This document shows, one piece after another, positions 1 to 8,655 of a DNA stretch of 64,000 bases; position 1 is the stretch's first letter; every line of letters starts with the position of its first letter. The stretch is from Lacipirellula parvula (GTDB lineage Bacteria; Planctomycetota; Planctomycetia; Pirellulales; Lacipirellulaceae): assembly GCF_009177095.1 (NCBI RefSeq), contig NZ_AP021861.1:3206501-3270500 (forward strand), read 5' to 3'. The notes beneath the pieces are model-generated. The model did no database searches. It had not been told where the DNA came from and saw only the letters and a program-made list of their open reading frames with translations. The translations under genes and the position numbers were made by a program.

Positions 1-66
1 GTGCCATGCCGGCGATGGTATTTTCGGCGTACAGTAAATGCCACTTAATTTATTGCCGTTTTATGC

Positions 67-174
67 AAAAAGCCGCGACCGGTGGTCGCGGTCCCCGCAT
101 TTCCCCGCATTCCATCGAATGGCGACGCACAAAACCCCGCGGAAAATGCCCGCGACCGCCGGTCGCGGCTTTTT
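67..174. repeat. REPIN-like inverted repeat pair
   Basis: Two 25-bp arms at 67-91 and 150-174 are inverted copies of each other with 24 of 25 positions matching. Each begins or ends in AAAAAGCCGCGACC. Each arm is also close to self-palindromic (CCGCGACC facing GGTCGCGG), so each can fold alone or the pair can form one long hairpin. Between them lies a 10-bp direct repeat, TCCCCGCATT, at about 93-112. Two inverted palindromes around a short spacer is the REPIN arrangement known from bacterial REP families. The outer poly-A/poly-T flanks would also allow terminator activity on either strand. Confidence 0.75.
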
Positions 175-230
175 GGCCTACAATTGTCGTCGCTGGATTT
201 CCATCCGCTGGGTCGTTGGGATTGTTTGCC

Positions 231-1421
231 ATGTCGTCCGCCGAACGTCCGCTAATTGTTGGAGCTGGTCCCGTCGGGCTTGCCGCCGCGTTGTTTTTGC
301 AGCGCGAAGGATTTAAGCCGCGCATCGTCGAGACGAAAACAGAAGCGGCGTCGCAGTCGAAGGCGCTCGCCGTCAATCCGCGGACGCTCGACTTGCTCGA
401 ATCCACCGGCGTCACGGCGCGGATGCTGGAACTCGGCAGCCCCGTGCGGGGGATGCAGTTCCACCGCAACGGCAAGGTTGTTATTGGGCTGAAGCTCGAC
501 GGCATCCATCCGAAGTATCCGTTCATGCTCGGCTTGTCTCAAGCGACGACTGAGCGGCTCCTCGCCCAAGCGTTCCTCGCGGCGGGCGGCGAGATCGAAC
601 GCGGCATCGAGATGACCTCGTGCAGCAACGTCGACGGCGGCGCGAACGTCGAACTGCGCCACATTGCCGACAATGCGGCCGAAACCGTCGCCACGCCGCA
701 GTTGCTTGCCGCCGACGGCGCTCGCAGCTTGGCGCGTCACCAATTAAACGTCGACTTCGTCGGCTCGACATTTCCCGGCGAGTGGTACCTCGCCGACGTC
801 ACGCTCAAGACGTCGCTCGCACCGGAGTTCGCTCACATTATCTACTGCCGCAACGGCGGGTTTTTATTCGTCATGCCGGTTTACGGCGACGAGCAAGCCC
901 ACACGAACGGCCAACTGCTGTGGCGGGTGCTCGGCAATCGTCCGAACCCGCTTGCGATGCTCGAAGAGGCCGAGCCAACCGCGGCGCCGGTGTGGGAGTC
1001 GAGCTTCCGTGTTTCGCATCGCGTCAACGCGAAGCTGTCGGTCGGCAACGTCTACTTCGCCGGCGACGCCGCTCACATTCACTCGCCGATGGGCGCCCGC
1101 GGAATGAATCTGGGCGTCGAAGACGCGTGGGTTTTCGCGAACTTGCTCCGCATCGGCCAACTGGGCCGTTACCATGACCTGCGCCACCCGGTCGACGTGA
1201 AGGTGGTGAAGGAAGTCGAGTTCTTCTCGAAGCTGGTCGCTTCGGACGCATTGCCGTTCCGCTTTGCCCGCCGCTATGTGATGCCGATCGTCGCGCGGAC
1301 GCCGTTACAATCGCGGATTAAGCAGACTGTGACGGGGCTCGACCACTCGCTACCGGCCGACTTGGACCCGCCGGAACACGAGCCGTCGCGCGAACCTGGC
1401 GTAAAGCAGCTGGCTCTCTGA
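231..1421 (+). CDS. FAD-dependent monooxygenase (PHBH fold)
   Basis: A 396-residue flavoprotein of the para-hydroxybenzoate hydroxylase fold (FAD_binding_3 type), which would hydroxylate an aromatic or similar substrate using NAD(P)H and O2. The N-terminal dinucleotide motif GAGPVG follows the first few residues. The second FAD motif, GDAAHIHSPMGARGMN with a following GVEDA, lies about three quarters along. The open frame extends upstream to position 6, but that part runs through the REPIN-like repeat, so the ATG at 231 right before the Rossmann motif is preferred. The last 50 or so residues are polar and lack the thioredoxin-like domain of phenol hydroxylases. Substrate unknown; it stands alone beside a GNAT gene 48 bp downstream. 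Confidence 0.85.
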   Translation: MSSAERPLIVGAGPVGLAAALFLQREGFKPRIVETKTEAASQSKALAVNPRTLDLLESTGVTARMLELGSPVRGMQFHRNGKVVIGLKLDGIHPKYPFMLGLSQATTERLLAQAFLAAGGEIERGIEMTSCSNVDGGANVELRHIADNAAETVATPQLLAADGARSLARHQLNVDFVGSTFPGEWYLADVTLKTSLAPEFAHIIYCRNGGFLFVMPVYGDEQAHTNGQLLWRVLGNRPNPLAMLEEAEPTAAPVWESSFRVSHRVNAKLSVGNVYFAGDAAHIHSPMGARGMNLGVEDAWVFANLLRIGQLGRYHDLRHPVDVKVVKEVEFFSKLVASDALPFRFARRYVMPIVARTPLQSRIKQTVTGLDHSLPADLDPPEHEPSREPGVKQLAL

Positions 1422-1469
1422 GCTAGCTCGGAATCACCGCCGCTACCCTCCCGCGAGAGACGCATCGCC

Positions 1470-1883
1470 ATGGACGAAATCGCGTACCAACTCGAGCCGC
1501 AACTCGCCGCTGAGGAGTTCGTTGATGTGCTGCGGCGTTCGACGCTAGCCGAGCGTCGGCCTGTGGAGCATCCCGAACTGATCGCGCGGATGCTAGAGCA
1601 TGCCGACTTAATCGTCACGGCGCGCAATGCTGCCGGCAAATTGGTGGGCGTGTCTCGCGCGCTGACCGACTACAGCTACGCGACTTACCTCTCCGATCTC
1701 GCCGTCGACGAAGCCTACCAGCGGCAAGGAATCGGCCGCGAACTCATCCGTCGCACTCACGAGGCGGCCGGGCTCGAAACGGCGCTCATCCTGCTCGCCG
1801 CGCCCAAGGCCCGCGACTACTACCCTCACATCGGAATGGATCGCCACGATTCGTGTTGGATCGTTCCGCGGCGGTCGCCCTAA
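1470..1883 (+). CDS. GNAT family N-acetyltransferase
   Basis: A 137-residue single-domain acetyltransferase. The acetyl-CoA binding motif A is seen as [20 protein letters not shown] in the middle (Q/R-x-x-G-x-G/A pattern QRQGIG), preceded by the beta strand YLSDL. The length fits a minimal GNAT domain. The substrate cannot be read from sequence. It lies 48 bp after the monooxygenase on the same strand and may share its transcript. It converges on the methyltransferase gene that ends at 1902. Confidence 0.8.
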   Translation: MDEIAYQLEPQLAAEEFVDVLRRSTLAERRPVEHPELIARMLEHADLIVTARNAAGKLVGVSRALTDYSYATYLSDLAVDEAYQRQGIGRELIRRTHEAAGLETALILLAAPKARDYYPHIGMDRHDSCWIVPRRSP

Positions 1884-1901
1884 ACCGCCGGCGGTAGATT
1901 A

Positions 1902-2405
1902 CTACTTCGCGACTTTCGTGAATTTCCCCCACTGCCCAATCAACTTCACGACGCGCGTGTCGACTGGCGTGAACAGCGGGATGTCCTTGAAGTAAATAAG
2001 GTGGCTGTGCGGACTGGTCCGCTTCTGGTTAAGGCCGATGCGCTCCAGCGTCTTGCAGGCCCAGTCCATGTGCGGAACTGGCGTCGTCACGAGCAGGCGG
2101 CCGCCCGGCTTTAGCAAGTCAAACATCTCTTGATAGAGGTCGACGTGTTCGATCACCTCGAACGCGATGATCACGTCGAACGAACTTTCCTTAAGTCCCA
2201 GATTGCGCCAATCGCGCAGGTCGCCCACGATGTCGGCCGGCGGGACGATGTCGACGCTGACGTAGTTCGTCCAACCTTGCTCTTTGAGGTAACGGCCAAC
2301 CCAACCGTCGCCGGCGCCGACTTCGAGAATCGAAGCGTCCTTAGGAATGTCGCCGAAGAAATACTCGATCTTCTTGCGGCGGGCGTAATCGGAAAGCATC
2401 GGCAT
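1902..2405 (-). CDS. class I SAM-dependent methyltransferase
   Basis: A 167-residue protein with the SAM-binding motif I EVGAGDGWVG near residues 28-37, a motif-II acidic end (VSVDIVPP), and a later FDVIIAFEVIEHV segment typical of the Methyltransf_11/UbiE-like group. It is short for the family (usually 200-250), and nothing resembles a substrate-binding cap beyond the Rossmann core. Another in-frame ATG lies two codons in. It is transcribed away from the glycosyltransferase module. The target could be a lipid, quinone or sugar; the sequence does not decide. Confidence 0.8.
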   Translation of the reverse strand: MPMLSDYARRKKIEYFFGDIPKDASILEVGAGDGWVGRYLKEQGWTNYVSVDIVPPADIVGDLRDWRNLGLKESSFDVIIAFEVIEHVDLYQEMFDLLKPGGRLLVTTPVPHMDWACKTLERIGLNQKRTSPHSHLIYFKDIPLFTPVDTRVVKLIGQWGKFTKVAK

Positions 2406-2843
2406 GTTCGGGCTTCCAGCGGCGGTGAGTTGCTAAGAGGCGATGAAGAAACTGCGGAGGCGGCTTGCAAGCAGCGTCAAATTGACCAATTCCAAGCTTC
2501 CAATATAATCCCTCGCCCGACTGGCGGAGATAGTGGCGATCGCACGGGAGGCCGATTATCGCCCATTTTGGGCGTTCGTTGCGGCTGATGCGGTTACGAC
2601 CGTCGCATTCGGAACATTCACCATTCTCGTCGTGGATCTTGGTAAAACGGCTGGTTCCGCCCGGCCCGGCGCCGTGACATAAACTTTAGCCGAGCTTACC
2701 ATACTGGCATATTGTGACGTTGCGCAAACCGCGCGACGGACTGTCCGTTTCGCCCCCGCGGCGCCCCGTGTTCGCCTGGTTCAGTAGGTTTCCGCTCGCC
2801 CTTTTCTCGCTCCAGCAACTTACGAGTTCTCGTCGCCATTGCT
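2406..2843. other. 438-bp divergent intergenic region
   Basis: This stretch separates the minus-strand methyltransferase from the plus-strand glycosyltransferase module. Apart from the strong plus-strand promoter match described separately (2482-2509), I see no conserved gene, hairpin or repeat. Short open frames here lack coding character. Confidence 0.6.
2482..2509 (+). promoter_or_regulatory. sigma70-type promoter for the glycosyltransferase module
   Basis: TTGACC at 2482-2487 and a perfect TATAAT at 2504-2509 are separated by 16 bp. It faces the GT2 gene, whose ATG is 334 bp further on, which would leave a long leader. The match is unusually good for such a GC-rich genome. Direction and spacing are read directly; activity is inferred. 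Confidence 0.45.
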
Positions 2844-3830
2844 ATGCAAGACTCCTTCGATCAAGCTCCCACGCGAAATCTGCTTTCGGTCATCGTGCCG
2901 TGTTACAACGAGCAGGAAGTTATTGAGACGACGCACGCGCGGTTGATGGAACTGTTCGCGACGCTCGATCTCGATTGCGAGGTTATTTACATCAACGACG
3001 GCAGTCGCGACCGCACGTTGGAGATTCTGAAGCGCCTCCAGCAGTCGGATGATCGCGTGCGGGTGCTGTCGTTCTCGCGGAACTTCGGCCACCAGCTTGC
3101 CGTGAGCGCCGGCATCGACGCCGCGGCCGGCGACGCGGTGGTGTTGATCGACTCCGACCTGCAAGATCCGCCAGAGCTGATTCCCGAGATGGTCGCCAAG
3201 TGGCGCGAAGGCTACCACGTCGTGTACGGCGTACGAGCGCAACGCGCGGGCGAGTCGGCCTTCAAACTGCTGACCGCCAAAGCCTTCTACCGGATGATCA
3301 ACGTCATCTCCGACGTGGCGATTCCGCTCGATACGGGGGACTTCCGGCTGATGGACCGCCGCGTGGTCGCTGTGTTGCAGAACATGCCGGAGCGTGATCG
3401 CTTTGTGCGCGGGATGGTGAGCTGGGTCGGCTTCAAGCAATTCGCATTGCCGTACGCTCGCGCGGAGCGCGCCGCCGGCGAGAGCAAGTACCCGTTGCGG
3501 AAGATGCTGTTGTTCGCGCTCGACGGCGTCATTTCGTTTTCGCTCGTGCCGCTGCGGATCGCGACGGCATGCGGTTTCCTCGCAGCGGCGATGGCGGTAC
3601 TCGGCATTCTCTACGCATTGTTCTTGCGGTTGTTTACCGGCAACTGGGCGCCTGGCTTCACGCTGCTGTTTATCAGCATCTTCTTCCTTGGCGCCGCCAC
3701 GCTGATGAGCTTGGGGATCGTCGGGGAGTACGTCGGTCGCATTTACCGAGAATTGAAACGTCGCCCGCTCTACATCATCGACGAGCGGCTGGGATTTCGG
3801 AACCGCACCCTGGCGACGCAGGTTGATTGA
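2844..3830 (+). CDS. GT2 polyprenyl-phosphate glycosyltransferase (GtrB/ArnC/DPM1-like)
   Basis: A 328-residue membrane-anchored glycosyltransferase expected to move a sugar from a nucleotide sugar to a polyprenyl phosphate on the cytoplasmic face. The GT-A fold is visible: VPCYNE at 18-23, INDGSRD near 50-56, and the metal-binding DSDLQDPP with aspartates near 103 and 105. Two hydrophobic helices at about 238-262 and 270-296 match the two-TM C-terminus of the GtrB/DPM1 group. The next gene begins inside its stop codon (TGATG), so translation is probably coupled. No good Shine-Dalgarno is seen. It heads a five-gene module ending at 8571. The sugar is unknown. Confidence 0.88.
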   Translation: MQDSFDQAPTRNLLSVIVPCYNEQEVIETTHARLMELFATLDLDCEVIYINDGSRDRTLEILKRLQQSDDRVRVLSFSRNFGHQLAVSAGIDAAAGDAVVLIDSDLQDPPELIPEMVAKWREGYHVVYGVRAQRAGESAFKLLTAKAFYRMINVISDVAIPLDTGDFRLMDRRVVAVLQNMPERDRFVRGMVSWVGFKQFALPYARAERAAGESKYPLRKMLLFALDGVISFSLVPLRIATACGFLAAAMAVLGILYALFLRLFTGNWAPGFTLLFISIFFLGAATLMSLGIVGEYVGRIYRELKRRPLYIIDERLGFRNRTLATQVD

Positions 3831-4909
3831 TGAAGCATTGGACGCCGGCCCGGGCGCTGCAGCTGACGATCGCGATTGGCATCACGATAGCTTTCCTCTA
3901 TCTGGCCTTCCGCCGCGTCGATCCACGTGAATTCTGGAGCGCTGTGCTGCAGGCGAGCCCCGTGCTAGTCGCCGCGGCATGTGCGTCGTGCGGCGCTGGC
4001 TTGGTCGTTCGCGTCACCCGTTGGTGGTGGATGTTGCGGCAAACGCAACCTGCCGTTGCTTGGCGAAATTGCTTCACGCCGTTCATGGGCTGCTTGGCGC
4101 TGAACAACTTGCTGCCATTTCGCGCTGGCGACGTGGTGCGAGTGGTGGCGTTTCGCGAACGGTTGGGAGTCACCTCGAGCACGCTGCTGGCGACGTTGGC
4201 CGTGGAGCGCGTGCTCGATGCGTTCTGCCTGCTGGCGTTATTCGCCTCGTTCTTGCCGTACCTCAGCCGGAGCATTTTGCCGCCGGCCGGCCAAACGGCT
4301 TTGGTCGTGTTGGCAGCGGCGACGATCACATGCGGCTTGCTAGCGCTTTTCGCGCTTCGCCCGTTGCGGAAACTGTTGGGCTGGATTGCCACGCTCGGCA
4401 TCGTGGAGCGGCGGCCATTCGCTGGGAAGACGCTCCATTACATCGACGGCGTCTTCGCCTCGATGCAAGACGTCGTCGGCCCGCGATCGCTGGTGGCGCT
4501 CTTATTCCTCTCCGCTGCCGTCTGGCTGTTCGAAGGGGGGATCTTTTTCTTCGTGGCTTGGTCGCTCGGCATCACGGCGCCGCCTGTCGCGGCTTGGATT
4601 GCGATGACGCTCGCGTCGTTGTCGACGCTGATTCCGAGCAGCCCCGGCTACGTGGGGCCCTACCACTACTTTGCGATTCTCGGCATCTCGACGTTCGGCG
4701 TGGCCGACCATCACGCGGCCGCGTTCGCGGTCGTGTCGCACGCGATTTTGTATTTGATGATCACCCTGTGGGGGGGCGGACTGCTCATCGCCGCGGGCGG
4801 GTCGTCACGGCTTCGCAAAGCGAGCGAACTTTCCGCTGGCGGCGATTCGCCGGCGGACGAACCTATAGGCGATACCACCACTCAACGTTCGATCACGGTT
4901 AATGGATAA
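3830..4909 (+). CDS. UPF0104 / lysylphosphatidylglycerol synthase TM-type flippase-like protein
   Basis: A 359-residue polytopic protein with about eight hydrophobic helices and the family signature NLLPFRAGDVVRVVAFRE followed by ATLAVERVLDAF. This transmembrane domain occurs as the flippase half of MprF and as stand-alone proteins next to glycosyltransferases. It lacks the catalytic LPG synthase domain, so lipid or lipid-linked sugar handling is more likely than amino-acid transfer. The ATG at 3830 overlaps the preceding TGA; a TTG one codon earlier is also possible. Its 3' end overlaps the next gene by 8 bp (ATGGATAA). The tail after the last helix is polar and probably disordered. Confidence 0.82.
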   Translation: MKHWTPARALQLTIAIGITIAFLYLAFRRVDPREFWSAVLQASPVLVAAACASCGAGLVVRVTRWWWMLRQTQPAVAWRNCFTPFMGCLALNNLLPFRAGDVVRVVAFRERLGVTSSTLLATLAVERVLDAFCLLALFASFLPYLSRSILPPAGQTALVVLAAATITCGLLALFALRPLRKLLGWIATLGIVERRPFAGKTLHYIDGVFASMQDVVGPRSLVALLFLSAAVWLFEGGIFFFVAWSLGITAPPVAAWIAMTLASLSTLIPSSPGYVGPYHYFAILGISTFGVADHHAAAFAVVSHAILYLMITLWGGGLLIAAGGSSRLRKASELSAGGDSPADEPIGDTTTQRSITVNG

Positions 4910-6242
4910 GACTTGCATCATCATTGGCGGCGGGTACACCGGCCTCTCGGCGGCGTTTGAGCTCGTTCGCGCCGGCATCAAGCCGATTGTCTTTGAGGCA
5001 GACTCGCAGCTCGGCGGCCTCGCCGGTAGCTTCGACGTTGGGGGCGTGGAACTCGAGAAGTTCTACCACCACTGGTTCACCAGCGACACGCACATCAGCG
5101 ACCTGGTGGCCGACCTCGGCGAGACCGATCGCATCGTCTACCGGCCGACCAACACGGGAATGTATTTCGCGAACCGCGTGTTCCGCTTGAGCACGCCGCT
5201 CGATTTGCTGAAGTTCTCGCCGCTGAGTTTCTTCGATCGCATTCGCATGGGCAAAGTAGCGCTCGTCGCGCGGCGGATCAAAGACTGGAAGCCGCTGGAA
5301 GACATCACCGCGGAGGCGTGGCTACGCAAGGTTTGCGGCAATCGCGTCTACGACGCAGTGTGGGGCCCGATGCTGGCCGGCAAGTTTGGCCCGTTCGCCG
5401 ACAAGATCTCCGCCGTGTGGATGTGGAACAAGTTCAAGCTGCGCGGCGGCAGCCGTGGCAAGGGGGGAGCCGAGAACCTGGCCTACTACCGCGGCGGTTT
5501 TGCGGCGCTCTCGCAAAAATTGGCAGAGCGCGTGGTGGAACTTGGCGGCGAAGTTCACACCTCGACGCCGGTCCAGGAAATCGTCGTGCGCGACAAGCGC
5601 GTCGTCGGCGTTCGTACCGCCGATGGCGTAGTGGAGGCCGACGCCGTCATCGCAACGCCGGCGCTGCCGCTGATCGATCGGTTGGTTGGCTCCGAGCTGA
5701 CGGAGGCCGAACAGAAGAAGATTCGCTCGATCGAGTATCTGGCGAACGTCTGCTTAGTGCTGCGGTTGAACCGCAGCCTCTCCGGCACCTATTGGCTGAA
5801 CGTCGCCGATCCCGAGTTTCCCTACGTCGGCGTCATCGAGCACACTAACTTTGAACCAGTCGAAGCTTACAACGGCCAGCACATCGTTTATTTGTCGAAG
5901 TATCTGCCGGAGTCGTCGGAACTGTTCCGGATGACCGACGACGAGGCGCTCGACTTTAGCATTCCGCACTTGCAGCGGATGTTCCCGGAGTTCTCGCGCG
6001 ACTGGATTGTGGCGCACAACGTTTGGAAAGCCCGTTACTCGCAGCCGATCGTGACGCTCCGATATTCCGAAGCGATTCCGGCGAGCGAGACGTCGGTGGA
6101 CGGTCTCTACATCGAGACGATGGCCCAGGTTTACCCGGAAGATCGCGGTACGAACTATGCCGTTCGCAACGGTCGCCGCATCGGCCGGGAAGTCGCCGCG
6201 AAGCTGAAGCAGGGCAGCGGCGTCGCCGCATCGCGCGCGTAG
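4902..6242 (+). CDS. FAD/NAD(P)-binding amine-oxidase-type oxidoreductase
   Basis: A 446-residue flavoprotein of the protoporphyrinogen oxidase/amine oxidase/UDP-galactopyranose mutase superfamily. The N-terminus carries GGGYTGLSAA (residues 8-17), an acidic residue ending strand 2 (VFEAD) and LGGLAGS. A C-terminal GLYIETMAQVYPEDRG segment is the usual second FAD contact. Relatives sit in polysaccharide or glycolipid loci beside GT2 genes, where they are often annotated as FAD-dependent or UGM-like without proven activity. It overlaps the upstream gene by 8 bp, so it belongs to the same transcript. A redox or isomerase step on a sugar or lipid is inferred from context only. Confidence 0.8.
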   Translation: MDKTCIIIGGGYTGLSAAFELVRAGIKPIVFEADSQLGGLAGSFDVGGVELEKFYHHWFTSDTHISDLVADLGETDRIVYRPTNTGMYFANRVFRLSTPLDLLKFSPLSFFDRIRMGKVALVARRIKDWKPLEDITAEAWLRKVCGNRVYDAVWGPMLAGKFGPFADKISAVWMWNKFKLRGGSRGKGGAENLAYYRGGFAALSQKLAERVVELGGEVHTSTPVQEIVVRDKRVVGVRTADGVVEADAVIATPALPLIDRLVGSELTEAEQKKIRSIEYLANVCLVLRLNRSLSGTYWLNVADPEFPYVGVIEHTNFEPVEAYNGQHIVYLSKYLPESSELFRMTDDEALDFSIPHLQRMFPEFSRDWIVAHNVWKARYSQPIVTLRYSEAIPASETSVDGLYIETMAQVYPEDRGTNYAVRNGRRIGREVAAKLKQGSGVAASRA

Positions 6243-6290
6243 CGGCGGCCGTCGGTCACGTTCGCTAATCCGATTTACGCAGGGAATACG

Positions 6291-8171
6291 ATGAGCAAAA
6301 GCGTCGTTGCGTCGGACTCGTCTCCTCAGGCCGGAGCGCTGGCTAGCGAGCAATCGCTCGACTGGCGCTGGTTGGCAGTGAGCGGCATCGCGCTGCTCGC
6401 ATTGCTGAGCTTGGCGGCCAACCCCTCAATGCCTTGGGAGTCGGATCACGCGACGAAGGCCGCGCAGATCATGGAAATCGCCAATCGGCGTGATTTCCTC
6501 CTGAGCGACGACCTACCCGACTACTACCGGCTGCGGCTCTTCCCGCTCTACTACTCCGTCTCCGGGCTGATGGAATACGCCACGGGGGCGGAGATCTTCA
6601 GCCTAATGAACTACACGAGCGCCGTGTGGGGAGCGATCGCCGGCGTCGCCCTGGCTGCGGCGCTCCGCCGCACGTTCGGCGTTCATCCGCTGTGGACGAC
6701 GTTCGTGCTGCTGGCGATGCCGCTGTTCGTCATTACGTTTTCGTACGGTAACGAAATCTCTTGGGCGCTGGGATTGTTCTGCTGCTCACTGGCGCTGGCG
6801 GCGCGTCCTGGCGTGGCGTCTCAAACGGCGGCTGGCGCGGCGGTGGCGGCGGCGGTGATGTGCCGGCTCGACGTGGTGTTGCTAGCGCCATTCTGGCTCG
6901 GGTGGACGCTGCTATTCGGGCAGGGCGAAACGCCGCAGGCGTGGTGGCGGCGGTTGATTGCTCCCACGATTGGCTTTCTGGTGGTGTTTGCTGTCGTGTG
7001 GATGCTGCTGGTGCGGCGCCCGCCGGTTGACGACGCTTCGGCGACCTTCGGCTTCAATTTCAATCCGCTGTTGGCGGTTGCGTACTTCACCTATCCATTC
7101 AACCCGTCGATTGTTCTCGTCGGCGGCATCGGTTGGCTATTCCTCTGGAAGCTCCGCCGGCCCTACGCACTCGTTCACTTGTTGCTGCTCATTCCCGCCG
7201 CATACTACTTCCGTCACTTGTCGACGCCGAAGTACATCATTTGGATGTTAATCTTCTACGGCCTGCCGACGGCTGTGCTGTTGCAACATGTGCGGCGGTC
7301 GTTCCAGGCGGCCATCGTGGCCTTCATCGCGATTTGGGCTGTGTTCGGAATTTCAAACTACGGCGTTTTCGGACCGGCGCAAGCAAGCCTGTGGTATGTG
7401 CCGACTGCCGATGGACCTTGCCCAATCGGCGGCTACGTCGACTTCTACCGTCGCGAACACCGCGGCGACTACCAGAGCAAGCAGCAAGCATATCTCGACC
7501 AGATGCGCGAGCTGGTCAAGCGCGGCCATCAACCCGATGACAAGTTCCGCGTCGTGGGGCATTGGTCGCACGTGGCGCTGCCGTTCTTGGGGGCGAGCGG
7601 CGAACTTGGCGATGACGAGAAACGCCGGCAATGGGAAGAGTTTGCCGCAAGCTCGCTGAAACTCGGTGGCGACCTGAACGACAACGGCCAACGGTTGCTC
7701 ATGTCGCAAACCGGCTACTCCGATCTTTCGCACACTACCGAAGAGTTCGCGACGCAAATCCGCGATTGGTTGGGCAAAGGCCAAGTGCGGGCGCATCTGC
7801 TGCGCGAGGGCGAACTCATTCCGCTTTGGATCGAGATCGGGACGAGTGTGCCGGAGAACGAGAATCCGGACCTGGGCAAGCGGCTGCTCCGCTTCCTGGA
7901 ACTCTACCAAAACCAGATGGTCTTCCCACAGCAGCAGTTCGTCGGGGCGTACAAATCGAGCGCCTGGGTTCCTGCGAGTCGCGTGAGCGAACTGCAGGCC
8001 ACTGGCGAACCCCTGTACCAAGACGCCGAGGCGGCCGCGTTCGACCGGGCCGTCGAGGGCGCCGAGTTGTACGGTTTCCCCTGGCCGGAGCGGTATTACC
8101 GAATGAAGTCGCCGAAAGTTCAGCACAACCTGAAGAAGTCGGGCGACGCGGCCAATCCGCAAGCCAAGTAA
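6291..8171 (+). CDS. large membrane protein, GT-C-like (ArnT/PMT type) candidate
   Basis: A 626-residue protein with about ten transmembrane segments in residues 25-365 and a soluble C-terminal half of about 250 residues. An acidic segment, PWESDHATK, follows the first helix, where GT-C enzymes that use polyprenyl-phosphate sugars carry their catalytic acidic residue. That topology, together with a GT2 synthase upstream and an EmrE-like protein downstream, suggests the transferase that moves the lipid-linked sugar to its acceptor outside the cytoplasm. No named family is recognised with certainty. AGGGAA lies just before the ATG. The gap to the preceding gene is 48 bp. Confidence 0.65.
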   Translation: MSKSVVASDSSPQAGALASEQSLDWRWLAVSGIALLALLSLAANPSMPWESDHATKAAQIMEIANRRDFLLSDDLPDYYRLRLFPLYYSVSGLMEYATGAEIFSLMNYTSAVWGAIAGVALAAALRRTFGVHPLWTTFVLLAMPLFVITFSYGNEISWALGLFCCSLALAARPGVASQTAAGAAVAAAVMCRLDVVLLAPFWLGWTLLFGQGETPQAWWRRLIAPTIGFLVVFAVVWMLLVRRPPVDDASATFGFNFNPLLAVAYFTYPFNPSIVLVGGIGWLFLWKLRRPYALVHLLLLIPAAYYFRHLSTPKYIIWMLIFYGLPTAVLLQHVRRSFQAAIVAFIAIWAVFGISNYGVFGPAQASLWYVPTADGPCPIGGYVDFYRREHRGDYQSKQQAYLDQMRELVKRGHQPDDKFRVVGHWSHVALPFLGASGELGDDEKRRQWEEFAASSLKLGGDLNDNGQRLLMSQTGYSDLSHTTEEFATQIRDWLGKGQVRAHLLREGELIPLWIEIGTSVPENENPDLGKRLLRFLELYQNQMVFPQQQFVGAYKSSAWVPASRVSELQATGEPLYQDAEAAAFDRAVEGAELYGFPWPERYYRMKSPKVQHNLKKSGDAANPQAK

Positions 8172-8232
8172 CCGCCTGGCAGGCCATCGCCTGGCGTTGG
8201 CGAGAGCGATCTATGAGCTACCTTTGCCAGCC

Positions 8233-8571
8233 ATGGACAAGCAAACTCTTGCCATTCTCGTGACGATCGGCTTCAGCCTCGTCGGCGTGATCGGCGACTA
8301 CTTTCTGAAGCGGGCTAGCCTCGCGGAGCATTCGCTTCGTTCGGGGTGGTTCTACGTCGGCTTTATCGTCTACGCCTCGACGGCGTTCGGCTGGGTCTTC
8401 GTGATGAAGCACCTCAAGCTGGCGACGGTTGGCGTTGTGTATTCGGTGTCGATGATCCTGCTCCTCTCCGCCGTTGGAGCTATCGTTTATCGGGAAACGC
8501 TCAACGCGACCGAACTCGTAGGAATCGGCCTCGCCATCGGGTCGCTCGTGCTACTGATGCGTTTTGCCTGA
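8233..8571 (+). CDS. EmrE/SMR-like small membrane protein (ArnE/ArnF type)
   Basis: A 112-residue, four-helix protein of the drug/metabolite transporter superfamily. Features visible are GDYFLKRAS in helix 1, GWVFVMKHLKLATVGVVYSV in helix 3 and a final helix GIGLAIGSLVLLM. Small pairs of such proteins flip undecaprenyl-phosphate-aminoarabinose in the Arn system; others export cations. The position 61 bp after a GT-C-like gene favours the lipid-sugar role here. The open frame begins at a TTG at 8197, but the ATG at 8233 gives the normal family length. Confidence 0.72.
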   Translation: MDKQTLAILVTIGFSLVGVIGDYFLKRASLAEHSLRSGWFYVGFIVYASTAFGWVFVMKHLKLATVGVVYSVSMILLLSAVGAIVYRETLNATELVGIGLAIGSLVLLMRFA

Positions 8572-8655
8572 CGCCGAACTTTGCCGATGGCGAATCGTGC
8601 CGTCGATCGAACTAATAACCGATTCCAAGCGAATCAACTTTCTAGGAACCAAGAG

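Noticed and set aside
2714-2926. 70-codon open frame before the glycosyltransferase
   Set aside because: It overlaps the GT2 start out of frame, has no Shine-Dalgarno and an Arg/Ser-rich composition typical of non-coding frames here.
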